From assembly GCA_012798025.1 (NCBI GenBank), contig JAAZNX010000056.1, forward strand, positions 1-12,087: 12,087 bases of DNA. The letters run 5' to 3'. The notes under the pieces are model-generated. The model ran no database searches. It saw nothing but the letters and a program-made list of their open reading frames with translations, and was not told the DNA's origin. The position numbers were made by a program, and so were the translations under genes. This document shows positions 1 through 6,635 of the stretch, piece after piece (position 1 is the first letter of the stretch; every line of letters begins with the position of its first letter). The DNA comes from Methanothrix sp. (GTDB lineage: Archaea; Halobacteriota; Methanosarcinia; Methanotrichales; Methanotrichaceae).

Positions 1-57
1 CTTGAAGAGATGAAACTGGGCGTAATTCCCATAACCGTAAAACGCGGTTCGTTATAG
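1..57 (+). CDS. rpoK: DNA-directed RNA polymerase subunit K (Rpb6/omega-like), C-terminal end only
   Basis: The window opens inside a reading frame that ends with TAG at 55-57. The 18 visible residues, LEEMKLGVIPITVKRGSL, match the conserved tail of archaeal RpoK, which typically ends in an EE-x-K-x-G-x-x-PITVRR pattern. RpoK is the small assembly subunit of archaeal RNA polymerase, equivalent to eukaryotic Rpb6 and bacterial omega. The start lies outside the window. The gap to rpsB is only 13 bases and carries the rpsB ribosome binding site, so the two genes are likely co-transcribed. rpoK followed by rpsB, with or without enolase between, is a common archaeal order and supports the call. 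Confidence 0.8.
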   Translation, partial: LEEMKLGVIPITVKRGSL

Positions 58-59
58 GT

Positions 60-65
60 AGGTGA
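60..65 (+). promoter_or_regulatory. Ribosome binding site of rpsB
   Basis: AGGTGA lies 5 bases before a TTG codon at 71. It complements the CACCTCC end expected of archaeal 16S rRNA and supports TTG as the true start, since no in-frame ATG precedes the conserved S2 core. Confidence 0.7.
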
Positions 66-70
66 ATTAG

Positions 71-691
71 TTGGAAGAAGATGAGGTGATAACGGTAGCG
101 GGAGAATACGAGACTCTCATACCCATCGACGAGTACCTCGCTGCTGGCGTGCACATCGGTACTCAGCAAAAGACGAATGACATGATGCCCTATATTTACA
201 GGGTGAGAACGGATGGCCTGTACGTTTTGGATGTGCAGTCCACGGATAAGCGTATCCGACTGGCTGCCAAGTTCCTGGCCAAGTACGATCCAGCCAATAT
301 CCTGGTAGTGTCTGCCAGGCAGTATGGCCAAAGGCCAGCGACCATGTTCGCTAAGGCCATAGGCGCCTCGGCCAACGTAGGGCGCTTTGTGCCCAATACG
401 CTGACAAATCCCGCATTTCGCGGCTTTGTCGAGCCCGATGTACTCATAGCCACGGATCCCAGCGGCGATGCCCAGGCGGTCAACGAAGCCGTTGATGTAG
501 GCATACCTGTAATCGCCCTTTGTGATACCAATAACATGACCTCCAATGTTGACCTGGTGATCCCCACCAACAACAAAGGCAGGAAAGCTTTGACGCTCAT
601 TTACTGGCTCTTGGCCCGTCAGGTGCTGCGCGAGCGCGGCGAAGAAGATAGATTCAAGTACACTATCTCTGACTTCGAGATGGAGTTTTGA
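71..691 (+). CDS. rpsB: 30S ribosomal protein S2 (archaeal SA/S2 type)
   Basis: This is the small-subunit ribosomal protein S2 of the bacterial S2 / eukaryotic SA family, a component of the 30S body. The 206-residue length is normal for archaea. Family signatures are visible: [15 protein letters not shown] near residues 18-32, an [12 protein letters not shown] segment near 45-56, the [10 protein letters not shown] stretch and a PDVLIATDP segment in the second half, then [12 protein letters not shown], which is typical of archaeal S2. Translation starts at TTG 71 behind a clear AGGTGA site. The acidic N-terminal extension (EEDE) is common in archaeal members. The MEMO-family gene follows after only 3 bases, so this gene is part of the rpoK-to-idsA operon. 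Confidence 0.96.
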   Translation: MEEDEVITVAGEYETLIPIDEYLAAGVHIGTQQKTNDMMPYIYRVRTDGLYVLDVQSTDKRIRLAAKFLAKYDPANILVVSARQYGQRPATMFAKAIGASANVGRFVPNTLTNPAFRGFVEPDVLIATDPSGDAQAVNEAVDVGIPVIALCDTNNMTSNVDLVIPTNNKGRKALTLIYWLLARQVLRERGEEDRFKYTISDFEMEF

Positions 692-694
692 GCC

Positions 695-1483
695 ATGCGG
701 TCTCCAGCTGTTGCAGGTCAGTTCTATCCTGGTAGCTCAGCGGCCCTCAAGCACCAGCTGGAGGAGATGCTGCATGTCGCCCAAGAGCTTCCAGTGCTGG
801 GTGCGGTCGTGCCGCATGCAGGTTACGTGTATTCAGGACCTGTAGCCTCTGAGGTCTATTCTCGTCTGCCCAGAAGAGATGTCTTTGTGCTTTTGGGACC
901 CAACCATCACGGCCTTGGGGCGCCTGTTGCGATCTCGCGCGACTCCTGGAGGACCCCTTTGGGAGTCGTCGAGCCCGACCTAGAGCTGGCCGATGCTCTG
1001 GCTGGAACCATCATTGACCATGATGAGGCGGCCCATCGGCATGAGCACTCCATCGAGGTGCAGATACCTTTTCTCCAGGCTCGGTTTGAGGGATTCAAGA
1101 TCCTTCCTCTAGCAATGGGGCTTCAGGACGAAGAGACGGCCATTGAAGTGGGCGAGGAGCTGGGACGGGCCATTAGCAGGCTGAGCCGCAACTGTACCAT
1201 AATTGCCAGCAGCGATTTCACTCACTACGAACCGCAGGAGGTCGCCCGCAAAGTGGACGCCCTTCTCATCGAGGCCATCTTGAACATGGACGTTCATGAA
1301 CTCTACGCCAGAGTCTACCGGCACAATGCCACAGCCTGTGGCTATGGTCCAATTGCTGCTACAATCACTGCTGCAGCTTCGTTGGGTGCTACAAGCGGAA
1401 AGCTGCTGCGCTATGCCACCAGTGGAGATGTTACACGCGACTATGGCCAGGTAGTTGGATATGGGGCGATAGCCTTCACGTGA
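695..1483 (+). CDS. amrB: MEMO1 family protein (AmmeMemoRadiSam system protein B)
   Basis: The protein belongs to the MEMO family (262 residues, usual size), which is structurally related to class III extradiol dioxygenases. Human MEMO1 binds a redox metal (iron or copper), but the archaeal role is unknown. Conserved blocks are the N-terminal SPAVAGQFYP (3-12), HAGYVYSG (41-48), GPNHHG (68-73), HEHSIEVQIPFLQ (116-128), SSDFTHYE (172-179) and ACGYGPI (214-220). Candidate metal or active-site residues by analogy with human His49, His81, His192 and Cys244 are His41, His71/72, His177 and Cys215. All are present, so the site looks intact. GGAG at 682-685 sits 9 bases before ATG 695. The radical-SAM and AMMECR1 partners that name the AmmeMemoRadiSam system are not in this window. 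The gene sits between rpsB and mvk, a linkage seen in many archaea. Confidence 0.92.
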   Translation: MRSPAVAGQFYPGSSAALKHQLEEMLHVAQELPVLGAVVPHAGYVYSGPVASEVYSRLPRRDVFVLLGPNHHGLGAPVAISRDSWRTPLGVVEPDLELADALAGTIIDHDEAAHRHEHSIEVQIPFLQARFEGFKILPLAMGLQDEETAIEVGEELGRAISRLSRNCTIIASSDFTHYEPQEVARKVDALLIEAILNMDVHELYARVYRHNATACGYGPIAATITAAASLGATSGKLLRYATSGDVTRDYGQVVGYGAIAFT

Positions 1484-1488
1484 GGAGG
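1481..1488 (+). promoter_or_regulatory. Ribosome binding site of mvk
   Basis: TGAGGAGG overlaps the TGA stop of the MEMO gene and lies 7 bases before TTG 1496. It is a near-perfect anti-16S match and fixes the TTG as the mevalonate kinase start. Confidence 0.7.
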
Positions 1489-1495
1489 CAATCCT

Positions 1496-2455
1496 TTGAC
1501 GTCAGCATCGGCTCCCGGTAAGGTGATCCTCTTCGGAGAGCATGCTGTCGTCTCTGGCACTGCAGCCTTGGGCGGGGCCATCGATCTGAGGGCCAAGGTA
1601 ACTGTACAGGATCTGCCCGGCAGGACTCTGATCGATGCCTGTGATCTGTGCCTCAAGGGATTTTCATTAGATCTGATCACCGGTCAGGTTGTATCTGCAG
1701 ATGCAGTGCACTTCACCAGATATGTTTCAGCAGTCCTGAAGGACTTTGGTGCCCAGGATCTCCGTGTCGAAATTAAGTCCGATCTGCCATTGGCATCGGG
1801 CCTGGGATCCTCAGCTGCCATAGTTGTTGCAACTACCGCGGCTCTCAGCCAGCATCTGGGCCTTGGCCTGTCCAAAAAGGAGATCGCGGAGCGCTCCCAT
1901 AGGATTGAAAAGTCGGTGCAACATGGCCTTGGCAGCCCCATGGATACGGCCCTTGCCTCCTTTGGCGGTTATCTGCAAGTCTCTAATGATATCTTGCCCC
2001 TCGACCTGCCCCAGCTGGAGATGATCGTAGGATACACGAAGCAGCCTCACGATACGCTGTCAGAGGTTGCAAAGGTTCAGAGCATGAGAATGCGCTACCC
2101 AGACATTGTTGGGCCAATATTCCAGGCCATTGGCGCCATCTCCGGCAGGGCGGTGACTCTGATAGCGGAGCAGAGGCTGGCGGAGCTGGGGGAGCTTATG
2201 AACGTCAACCACGGGTTACTGGAGGCCTTGGGCGTTGGAACGCGGGAACTTTGCGAGCTGGTCTACGCTGCCAGAGGCGCGGGGCAGGCACTTGGCGCCA
2301 AGCTAACTGGTGCAGGAGGCGGAGGCTGCATGATCGCATTGCCCGCGCCAGGCGGATCTACTGCTTTGATCACAGCCCTGAAGCAGGCAAGAGGATTGGC
2401 CTTCTCAGTCAAGATCGGATGCGAAGGCGTGAGGCTGGAGAGCGATTCAGGATGA
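1496..2455 (+). CDS. mvk: Mevalonate kinase (GHMP kinase family)
   Basis: This cytosolic enzyme phosphorylates mevalonate with ATP to mevalonate 5-phosphate, the entry to archaeal isoprenoid synthesis. The three GHMP motifs are present: the N-terminal PGKVILFGEHAV (7-18), the phosphate-binding PLASGLGSSAA (98-108) and KLTGAGGGGC (269-278). Asp150 in GSPMD is the expected catalytic Asp. The 319-residue length fits archaeal mevalonate kinases, and the GEHAV plus GLGSSAA combination separates it from homoserine kinase and from galactokinase. TTG 1496 follows TGAGGAGG at good spacing. The stop TGA overlaps the ipk ATG by 4 bases (2452-2455), which suggests coupled translation. A phosphomevalonate substrate is possible in principle, but the neighbouring ipk favours mevalonate kinase. 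Confidence 0.93.
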   Translation: MTSASAPGKVILFGEHAVVSGTAALGGAIDLRAKVTVQDLPGRTLIDACDLCLKGFSLDLITGQVVSADAVHFTRYVSAVLKDFGAQDLRVEIKSDLPLASGLGSSAAIVVATTAALSQHLGLGLSKKEIAERSHRIEKSVQHGLGSPMDTALASFGGYLQVSNDILPLDLPQLEMIVGYTKQPHDTLSEVAKVQSMRMRYPDIVGPIFQAIGAISGRAVTLIAEQRLAELGELMNVNHGLLEALGVGTRELCELVYAARGAGQALGAKLTGAGGGGCMIALPAPGGSTALITALKQARGLAFSVKIGCEGVRLESDSG

Positions 2456-3201
2456 AGGTTCTGAAGATCGGCGGAAGTATTTTGACTGACAAAAAAAAGA
2501 TCGGCTCTGCTCGTCTGAGGGAGATTCAGCGCGTGGCCAACGAGATCGCTTCCAATCCAGAGGATCTGGTGTTGGTCCACGGTGCAGGGTCTTTTGGACA
2601 TATCCCGGCAAAAAGATATGGGCTTCCAGAGAACTTCAGCCCAGAGGGGCTCAGGGTTACTCATAGCTCAGTGGTCAAGCTTAACGATCTTGTCATAGAT
2701 GCTCTATGCAAAGCGGGCGTCTTCCCGATGCCCGTTCATCCATTTTCCTGCGTCCTCCTAAGAGACGGCAGGATAGACAGCTTTGCCTTGAAGCCCATAG
2801 AGGAGATGGTCCGCGAGGGGGTGCTTCCGGTTTTGCACGGTGACGTGGCCATGGATGCGACATGCAAAGCGGGAATCGTCTCCGGAGATCAGATCGTGAC
2901 GTACATTGCCAGGGCCCTGCAGGCGGAGGTCGTGGCTGTGGGATGCAACGTTGATGGCGTGCTATTTTCCGGAAAGCCCCTGAGAGAGCTGACATGGAAG
3001 GATCTGCCTTCAATTGAGGGGGCTCTTGGTGGGAGCGCAGGGGTGGATGTGACCGGCGGCATGCGTGGAAAATTACTGGAGATGCTGGATCTTGCTGATG
3101 CTGGAATAATGTCAGTGATCTTCAATGCGGGCACTGAAGGCAACGTTGTGCGGGCACTGCGTGGCGAGGTCGTGGGTACAATGGTGAGGAGGCCAAATTG
3201 A
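2452..3201 (+). CDS. ipk: Isopentenyl phosphate kinase (amino acid kinase fold)
   Basis: This enzyme converts isopentenyl phosphate plus ATP to isopentenyl diphosphate, a hallmark step of the modified archaeal mevalonate pathway. The protein has 249 residues. Visible signatures are the N-terminal KIGGSILTDK (5-14) nucleotide-phosphate loop, HGAGSFGH (43-50) with the substrate-phosphate-binding His at position 50 that marks IPK among amino acid kinases, LHGDVAMD (128-135), a VSGDQ segment (143-147) and DVTGGMRGK (199-207). The frame is open upstream to 2251, but that extension lies inside mvk and looks like noise (Arg-rich). ATG 2452 in the ATGA overlap with the mvk stop is the correct start and yields the normal family length. 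The gene ends in another 4-base overlap with fni. A run of eight A (2491-2498) encodes Lys14-16. Confidence 0.93.
   Translation: MKVLKIGGSILTDKKKIGSARLREIQRVANEIASNPEDLVLVHGAGSFGHIPAKRYGLPENFSPEGLRVTHSSVVKLNDLVIDALCKAGVFPMPVHPFSCVLLRDGRIDSFALKPIEEMVREGVLPVLHGDVAMDATCKAGIVSGDQIVTYIARALQAEVVAVGCNVDGVLFSGKPLRELTWKDLPSIEGALGGSAGVDVTGGMRGKLLEMLDLADAGIMSVIFNAGTEGNVVRALRGEVVGTMVRRPN
3183..3192 (+). promoter_or_regulatory. Ribosome binding site of fni
   Basis: GGTGAGGAGG lies within the last codons of ipk, 5 bases before TTG 3198, which itself overlaps the ipk TGA stop. It supports TTG initiation of the isomerase. Confidence 0.7.
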
Positions 3202-4286
3202 CAACATCCAGCCGCAAGCTCGATCACATCAGAATCTGCCTGGAGAAGCCCATAGATGCACAGATCAGACCGTTTGACGACCTGATGCTGGTTCATAAGG
3301 CCCTCCCCGAGATCGATGAGGCAGAGATAGATACCAGTTGCAGTTTCCTGGGGATCAGACTTAGCGCCCCGATCATCATCAGCGCCATGACTGGGGGCCA
3401 TCCCGATGTGTTGGAGATCAACATTCGACTGGCGAAGGCGGCTGAAGAGGTTGGCGTTGCCCTTGGCGTTGGATCTCAAAGGGCGGCCCTTGAGGATAAA
3501 AGGCTGGAATGCACCTTCTCAGCAGCCAGAGATGCTGCCCCAGACATTCCTATCATCGGCAATATCGGAGCTGTACAGTTGAAGAGGTCGGGTCCGGAGA
3601 TCATAGAGCGGCTGGCTTCAATGATAGACGCTGATGCAGTAGCTGTCCACCTGAACTTCCTGCAGGAGAGCATCCAGCCCGAGGGCGATAAAGATGCATC
3701 AGGTGTCTTGGATGCCATAAAGTCTGCAGCATCTGGCCCAACGCCAATAATCGTGAAGGAGACAGGCTCCGGCATATCTCGGGAAGTAGCCCGGGATCTT
3801 GTCGGGGCAGGCGTCAAGATCATCGACGTCTCCGGCGTGGGTGGCATGAGCTGGGCGGGAGTTGAAGCTTATCGTGCAGCTGAGGTTGGGGACTACGAGC
3901 TGGAACAGATGGGGAAGCTGCTGTGGGGCTGGGGAATTCCCACGCCCGTGAGCATAATCGAGTGCATTGCATCAGGTGCAGAGACGATCGCCTCAGGCGG
4001 AGTTCGAAGCGGCCTGGATGTGGCCAGGGGCCTGGCCCTGGGCGCGAGCATGGCTGGAACTGCCCTCCCCATGCTGGCACCTGCAACGAAGGATTCACAG
4101 TCTGTAGTGAAATCGATAAACTCCTACATCAGGGCATTGAAGATTTCGATGTTTCTCACTGGCTGCAAAGATATCTCGAGGCTTCGCAGCGTGCCTCTCG
4201 TGGTTTTAGGAAGGACCAGGGAATGGCTGGAAGCGCGAGGCTACGATACGAGAAAATTTTCTGTTTATAGAGAGTTGGCAAGATGA
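3198..4286 (+). CDS. fni: Type 2 isopentenyl-diphosphate delta-isomerase (FMN-dependent)
   Basis: This enzyme interconverts IPP and dimethylallyl diphosphate using reduced FMN and a divalent cation. It is a TIM-barrel protein, 362 residues, usual length. Motifs in order: RKLDHIRIC (6-14), SAMTGGH (62-68), GVGSQR (90-95), GNIGAVQ (121-127), HLNFLQESIQPEGD (151-164) with Gln160 in the position of the catalytic Gln and Glu162 expected at the metal, IIVKETGSG (184-192), DVSGVGGMSW (210-219) and ASGGVRSGLDVARGLALGAS (265-284) for FMN phosphate binding. Phe154 replaces the Pro more often seen in HLNPLQE, a minor change. TTG 3198 follows a strong ribosome binding site and overlaps the ipk stop. The stop overlaps the rnj ATG (4283-4286). 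Its product feeds the GGPP synthase two genes downstream. Confidence 0.95.
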   Translation: MTTSSRKLDHIRICLEKPIDAQIRPFDDLMLVHKALPEIDEAEIDTSCSFLGIRLSAPIIISAMTGGHPDVLEINIRLAKAAEEVGVALGVGSQRAALEDKRLECTFSAARDAAPDIPIIGNIGAVQLKRSGPEIIERLASMIDADAVAVHLNFLQESIQPEGDKDASGVLDAIKSAASGPTPIIVKETGSGISREVARDLVGAGVKIIDVSGVGGMSWAGVEAYRAAEVGDYELEQMGKLLWGWGIPTPVSIIECIASGAETIASGGVRSGLDVARGLALGASMAGTALPMLAPATKDSQSVVKSINSYIRALKISMFLTGCKDISRLRSVPLVVLGRTREWLEARGYDTRKFSVYRELAR

Positions 4287-5620
4287 AGGATATTGCAATC
4301 ATCGCTGTCGGTGGCTATAATGAAATAGGCCGCAACATGACAGCGATCAGGATCGGAAAGGATATTGTTGTAATGGATATGGGCATTCGGTTGGATAGAG
4401 TGCAGATTCACGAGGATACTGATGTGGAGTCTTTGCATGCCTCTGATCTGATCGCAATGGGTGCCATTCCCGATGACAGCATCATGGAAAGCATCGACGG
4501 GAAAGTCAGGGCGATTGCCTGTACGCATGGTCATCTTGATCACATTGGAGCCATCTCCAAGCTTGCACATAAGTACCACGCCCCAATTGTTGCGACGCCG
4601 TTCACCGCTGATCTAATAAATCAAGAGATCAAATCCGAGAAAATCTTCGGCGTGAACAATCCAGTCAAGATCATAAACGCAGGAGAGCGTTATCAGGTTA
4701 CTGAGAATATCGAGCTGGAGTTCATCCGCGTGCAGCATAGCATTGTGGATTGCGTCTTCGCTGCAATTCACACTCACAAAGGCGCGATACTTTACGCTAA
4801 CGACTACAAGATTGACCGCAGCCCGACGCTCGGCGAGCCGCCAGACTTCTCCAGGCTCAGATCGCTGGGAAAGCAGGGCGTGCTGGCGCTGATCACAGAG
4901 ACCACAAATGCATCTGTCTCTGGAAAGACTCCTTCAGAGAAGATCGCCAAAGACCTGGTATGGGATGTGCTCATAGGCACCGAAGAGTCGAAGTCAGGCG
5001 TCATGGTAACGACCTTCTCCTCTCACATTGCTCGAATCAGGGCTATCATTGAGGCCGCCCATAAGATGGGCCGAAAGCCCGTGCTTTTGGGCAGGTCGAT
5101 GGAGAAGTACTGGGGCACGGCAGTAAGGACGGGTTACGCAGGGCAGGGTGAGGTGACTGTCTTCGGGAGGAGGAAGTCGGTGGACAAAGCCCTGAAGAGG
5201 ATGATGAACGAGGGCAAGGACAAGTACCTTCCAATCATGACCGGCCATCAGGGCGAGCCTGGAGCCATCCTGAGCCGTGTGGCGGGCGGCGAGACTGAGT
5301 ACCAGGTAGAATCCGGAGATAAGGTCATCTTCTCTGCAGGTATAATCCCCCAACCTCTTAATGAGTCCAACCGCCACACAGTAGTGACCAAGCTGAAGAT
5401 GCGAGGCGGAAGGATTTATGATAATGTCCATGTCTCAGGACACGCCTGCAGGGAGGATCACTGGGAGCTTTTGCGGATGATAAATCCCGAGCACGTAATT
5501 CCCAGCCACGGCAACCTTGTAACTCATGGCAGCTACCTCATGATGGCAGAGGAGACAGGATACTCTTTGGGCTCCAATATACATCTGGTGAGGAATGGCC
5601 AAGAGCTTCTGATCGATTAA
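4283..5620 (+). CDS. rnj: Archaeal RNase J (metallo-beta-lactamase / beta-CASP ribonuclease)
   Basis: This is a predicted zinc-dependent 5'-to-3' exoribonuclease acting in mRNA decay and RNA trimming. The 445-residue protein has the metallo-beta-lactamase motif 2, HGHLDH (82-87), His152 in QHSIVD and Asp174 in ANDYKID. The beta-CASP part follows with VTTFSSHIARI (242-252), TGHQGEP (320-326), VSGHA (384-388) and PSHGN (407-411). It ends soon after the last motif and so lacks the extra C-terminal domain of bacterial RNase J (about 555 residues), as is normal for archaea. There are no N-terminal KH domains, which separates it from archaeal CPSF-like aCPSF1. ATG 4283 is in an ATGA overlap with fni and has no strong ribosome binding site of its own, so translation probably depends on coupling. 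Its place between fni and idsA is conserved in several euryarchaea. Confidence 0.93.
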   Translation: MKDIAIIAVGGYNEIGRNMTAIRIGKDIVVMDMGIRLDRVQIHEDTDVESLHASDLIAMGAIPDDSIMESIDGKVRAIACTHGHLDHIGAISKLAHKYHAPIVATPFTADLINQEIKSEKIFGVNNPVKIINAGERYQVTENIELEFIRVQHSIVDCVFAAIHTHKGAILYANDYKIDRSPTLGEPPDFSRLRSLGKQGVLALITETTNASVSGKTPSEKIAKDLVWDVLIGTEESKSGVMVTTFSSHIARIRAIIEAAHKMGRKPVLLGRSMEKYWGTAVRTGYAGQGEVTVFGRRKSVDKALKRMMNEGKDKYLPIMTGHQGEPGAILSRVAGGETEYQVESGDKVIFSAGIIPQPLNESNRHTVVTKLKMRGGRIYDNVHVSGHACREDHWELLRMINPEHVIPSHGNLVTHGSYLMMAEETGYSLGSNIHLVRNGQELLID

Positions 5621-5628
5621 GATGAGAT

Positions 5629-5634
5629 GGTGAG
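5629..5634 (+). promoter_or_regulatory. Ribosome binding site deciding the idsA start
   Basis: GGTGAG lies 7 bases before ATG 5642 and 4 bases before ATG 5639. It overlaps ATG 5627, which has no comparable site upstream. It favours initiation at 5642. Confidence 0.5.
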
Positions 5635-5641
5635 ACTGATG

Positions 5642-6601
5642 ATGGACAAAGAGCTGGAAAGGCGCGCTGCACTGGTGTCGCGTGCCATTGAGCAGTTGTT
5701 GCCGGTGGTGCATCCTCGCGGCCTGTACGAAGCCGGGCGGCACCTTGTGGACTCTGGCGGGAAGAGGTTGCGACCATCCATGTTGCTCCTGGCAGCCGAG
5801 GCAGTAGGCGGAGATGCTGCGACTCTGGCTCCTGCAGCGGTCTCAATTGAGTTGATCCACAACTTCACGCTCATTCATGATGACATTATGGACAACGCCG
5901 ATATGCGGCGCGGTCGCGCTGCAGTTCACAAGCTCTGGGGAGTGTCTGGGGCCATTCTTGCCGGAGACACGCTCTACTCCAAGGCTTTTCAGGCTCTGGG
6001 AATGACTCCTGCAAGGCCGGAGCTGGTCCTCTGGGCCATGAATGTGCTCTCCAGAACGTGCACAGCCATCTGCGAGGGCCAGTGGCTTGACATCGAGTTC
6101 GAGAAGAGACGCAGCGTCTCTGAGGCTGAGTACATGGAGATGATCGAGAAGAAGACTGGCGTGCTGTACGGCGCATCCGCCAGCATGGGGGCACTTCTTG
6201 CCGGGGGCTCGGACAGGGTCGTGAGGGGGCTCGACGAGTTTGGCAGGCTGACAGGCATGGGCTTCCAGCTTCAGGACGATGTTTTGGATCTGACGGCTCC
6301 TGAGAACGTCCTCGGAAAACGGCGGGGCGGAGACCTTGTCGAAGGAAAGAAGACGCTGATCATGATTCATGCCATATCCAATGGAGTCGATGTGGATGTA
6401 TTTGGTCGTAAAGATGCCACTTTTGAGCAGATCGAGAGGGCCATCACAGTACTTGAGAAGAGCGGATCCATAGAATATGCCAGATCCAGGGCTTGGGATA
6501 TGGTGGAGGCTGGCAAGAAGGCCCTGGATGTGCTTCCCGATTCACCTGCGAAGGTTATGCTGCATGATTTAGCCGATTATATGATCCGGAGAAGGTATTA
6601 A
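5642..6601 (+). CDS. idsA: Geranylgeranyl diphosphate synthase (short-chain trans-prenyltransferase)
   Basis: This enzyme condenses IPP with allylic diphosphates to GGPP, the C20 precursor of archaeal ether lipids. From ATG 5642 it has 319 residues. GGKRLRP (39-45) binds IPP, DDIMD (80-84) is the first aspartate-rich motif and DDVLD (212-216) the second; both bind Mg-diphosphate. Phe75, five residues before the first motif, corresponds to the chain-length residue of archaeal GGPP synthases and fits a C20 (or C15/C20) product. ATG 5627 is in frame and would add 5 residues (MVRLM), but the best ribosome binding site is GGTGAG at 5629-5634, which favours 5642 (or 5639). It is the last gene of the isoprenoid block, 21 bases after rnj with this start. 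Confidence 0.93.
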   Translation: MDKELERRAALVSRAIEQLLPVVHPRGLYEAGRHLVDSGGKRLRPSMLLLAAEAVGGDAATLAPAAVSIELIHNFTLIHDDIMDNADMRRGRAAVHKLWGVSGAILAGDTLYSKAFQALGMTPARPELVLWAMNVLSRTCTAICEGQWLDIEFEKRRSVSEAEYMEMIEKKTGVLYGASASMGALLAGGSDRVVRGLDEFGRLTGMGFQLQDDVLDLTAPENVLGKRRGGDLVEGKKTLIMIHAISNGVDVDVFGRKDATFEQIERAITVLEKSGSIEYARSRAWDMVEAGKKALDVLPDSPAKVMLHDLADYMIRRRY

Positions 6602-6609
6602 GGAAGAAG

Positions 6610-6618
6610 TTTTAATAA
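6610..6618 (+). promoter_or_regulatory. Candidate TATA box ahead of the DUF4139-type gene
   Basis: TTTTAATAA preceded by purine-rich AGGAAGAAG (BRE-like) lies about 22 bases before ATG 6636. Archaeal transcription starts about 25 bases downstream of the TATA centre, so a transcript from here would begin at or next to the ATG, nearly leaderless. The ATG has only a weak GGGG at 6625-6628. The gene could equally be read through from idsA, 34 bases upstream. Confidence 0.35.
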
Positions 6619-6635
6619 GAACGTGGGGTATCGAT

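Noticed and set aside
2251..2451. Open extension of the ipk frame 67 codons upstream of 2452
   Set aside because: It lies wholly inside mvk, is Arg-rich noise without family similarity, and would give IPK an abnormal N-terminus. ATG 2452 gives the conserved KIGGS start.
2889..3479. 196-codon antisense open frame across ipk and fni
   Set aside because: It is a shadow of two well-supported genes; the composition is Ser/Pro-rich and no recognisable domain is seen.
5622..5633. Tiny ATG-AGA-TGG-TGA frame just before idsA
   Set aside because: Three codons between rnj and idsA could look like a leader peptide, but there is no attenuator structure and such short frames arise by chance.
5843..6370. 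175-codon antisense open frame in idsA
   Set aside because: It is a shadow of the prenyltransferase gene, with no domain and no ribosome binding site worth noting.
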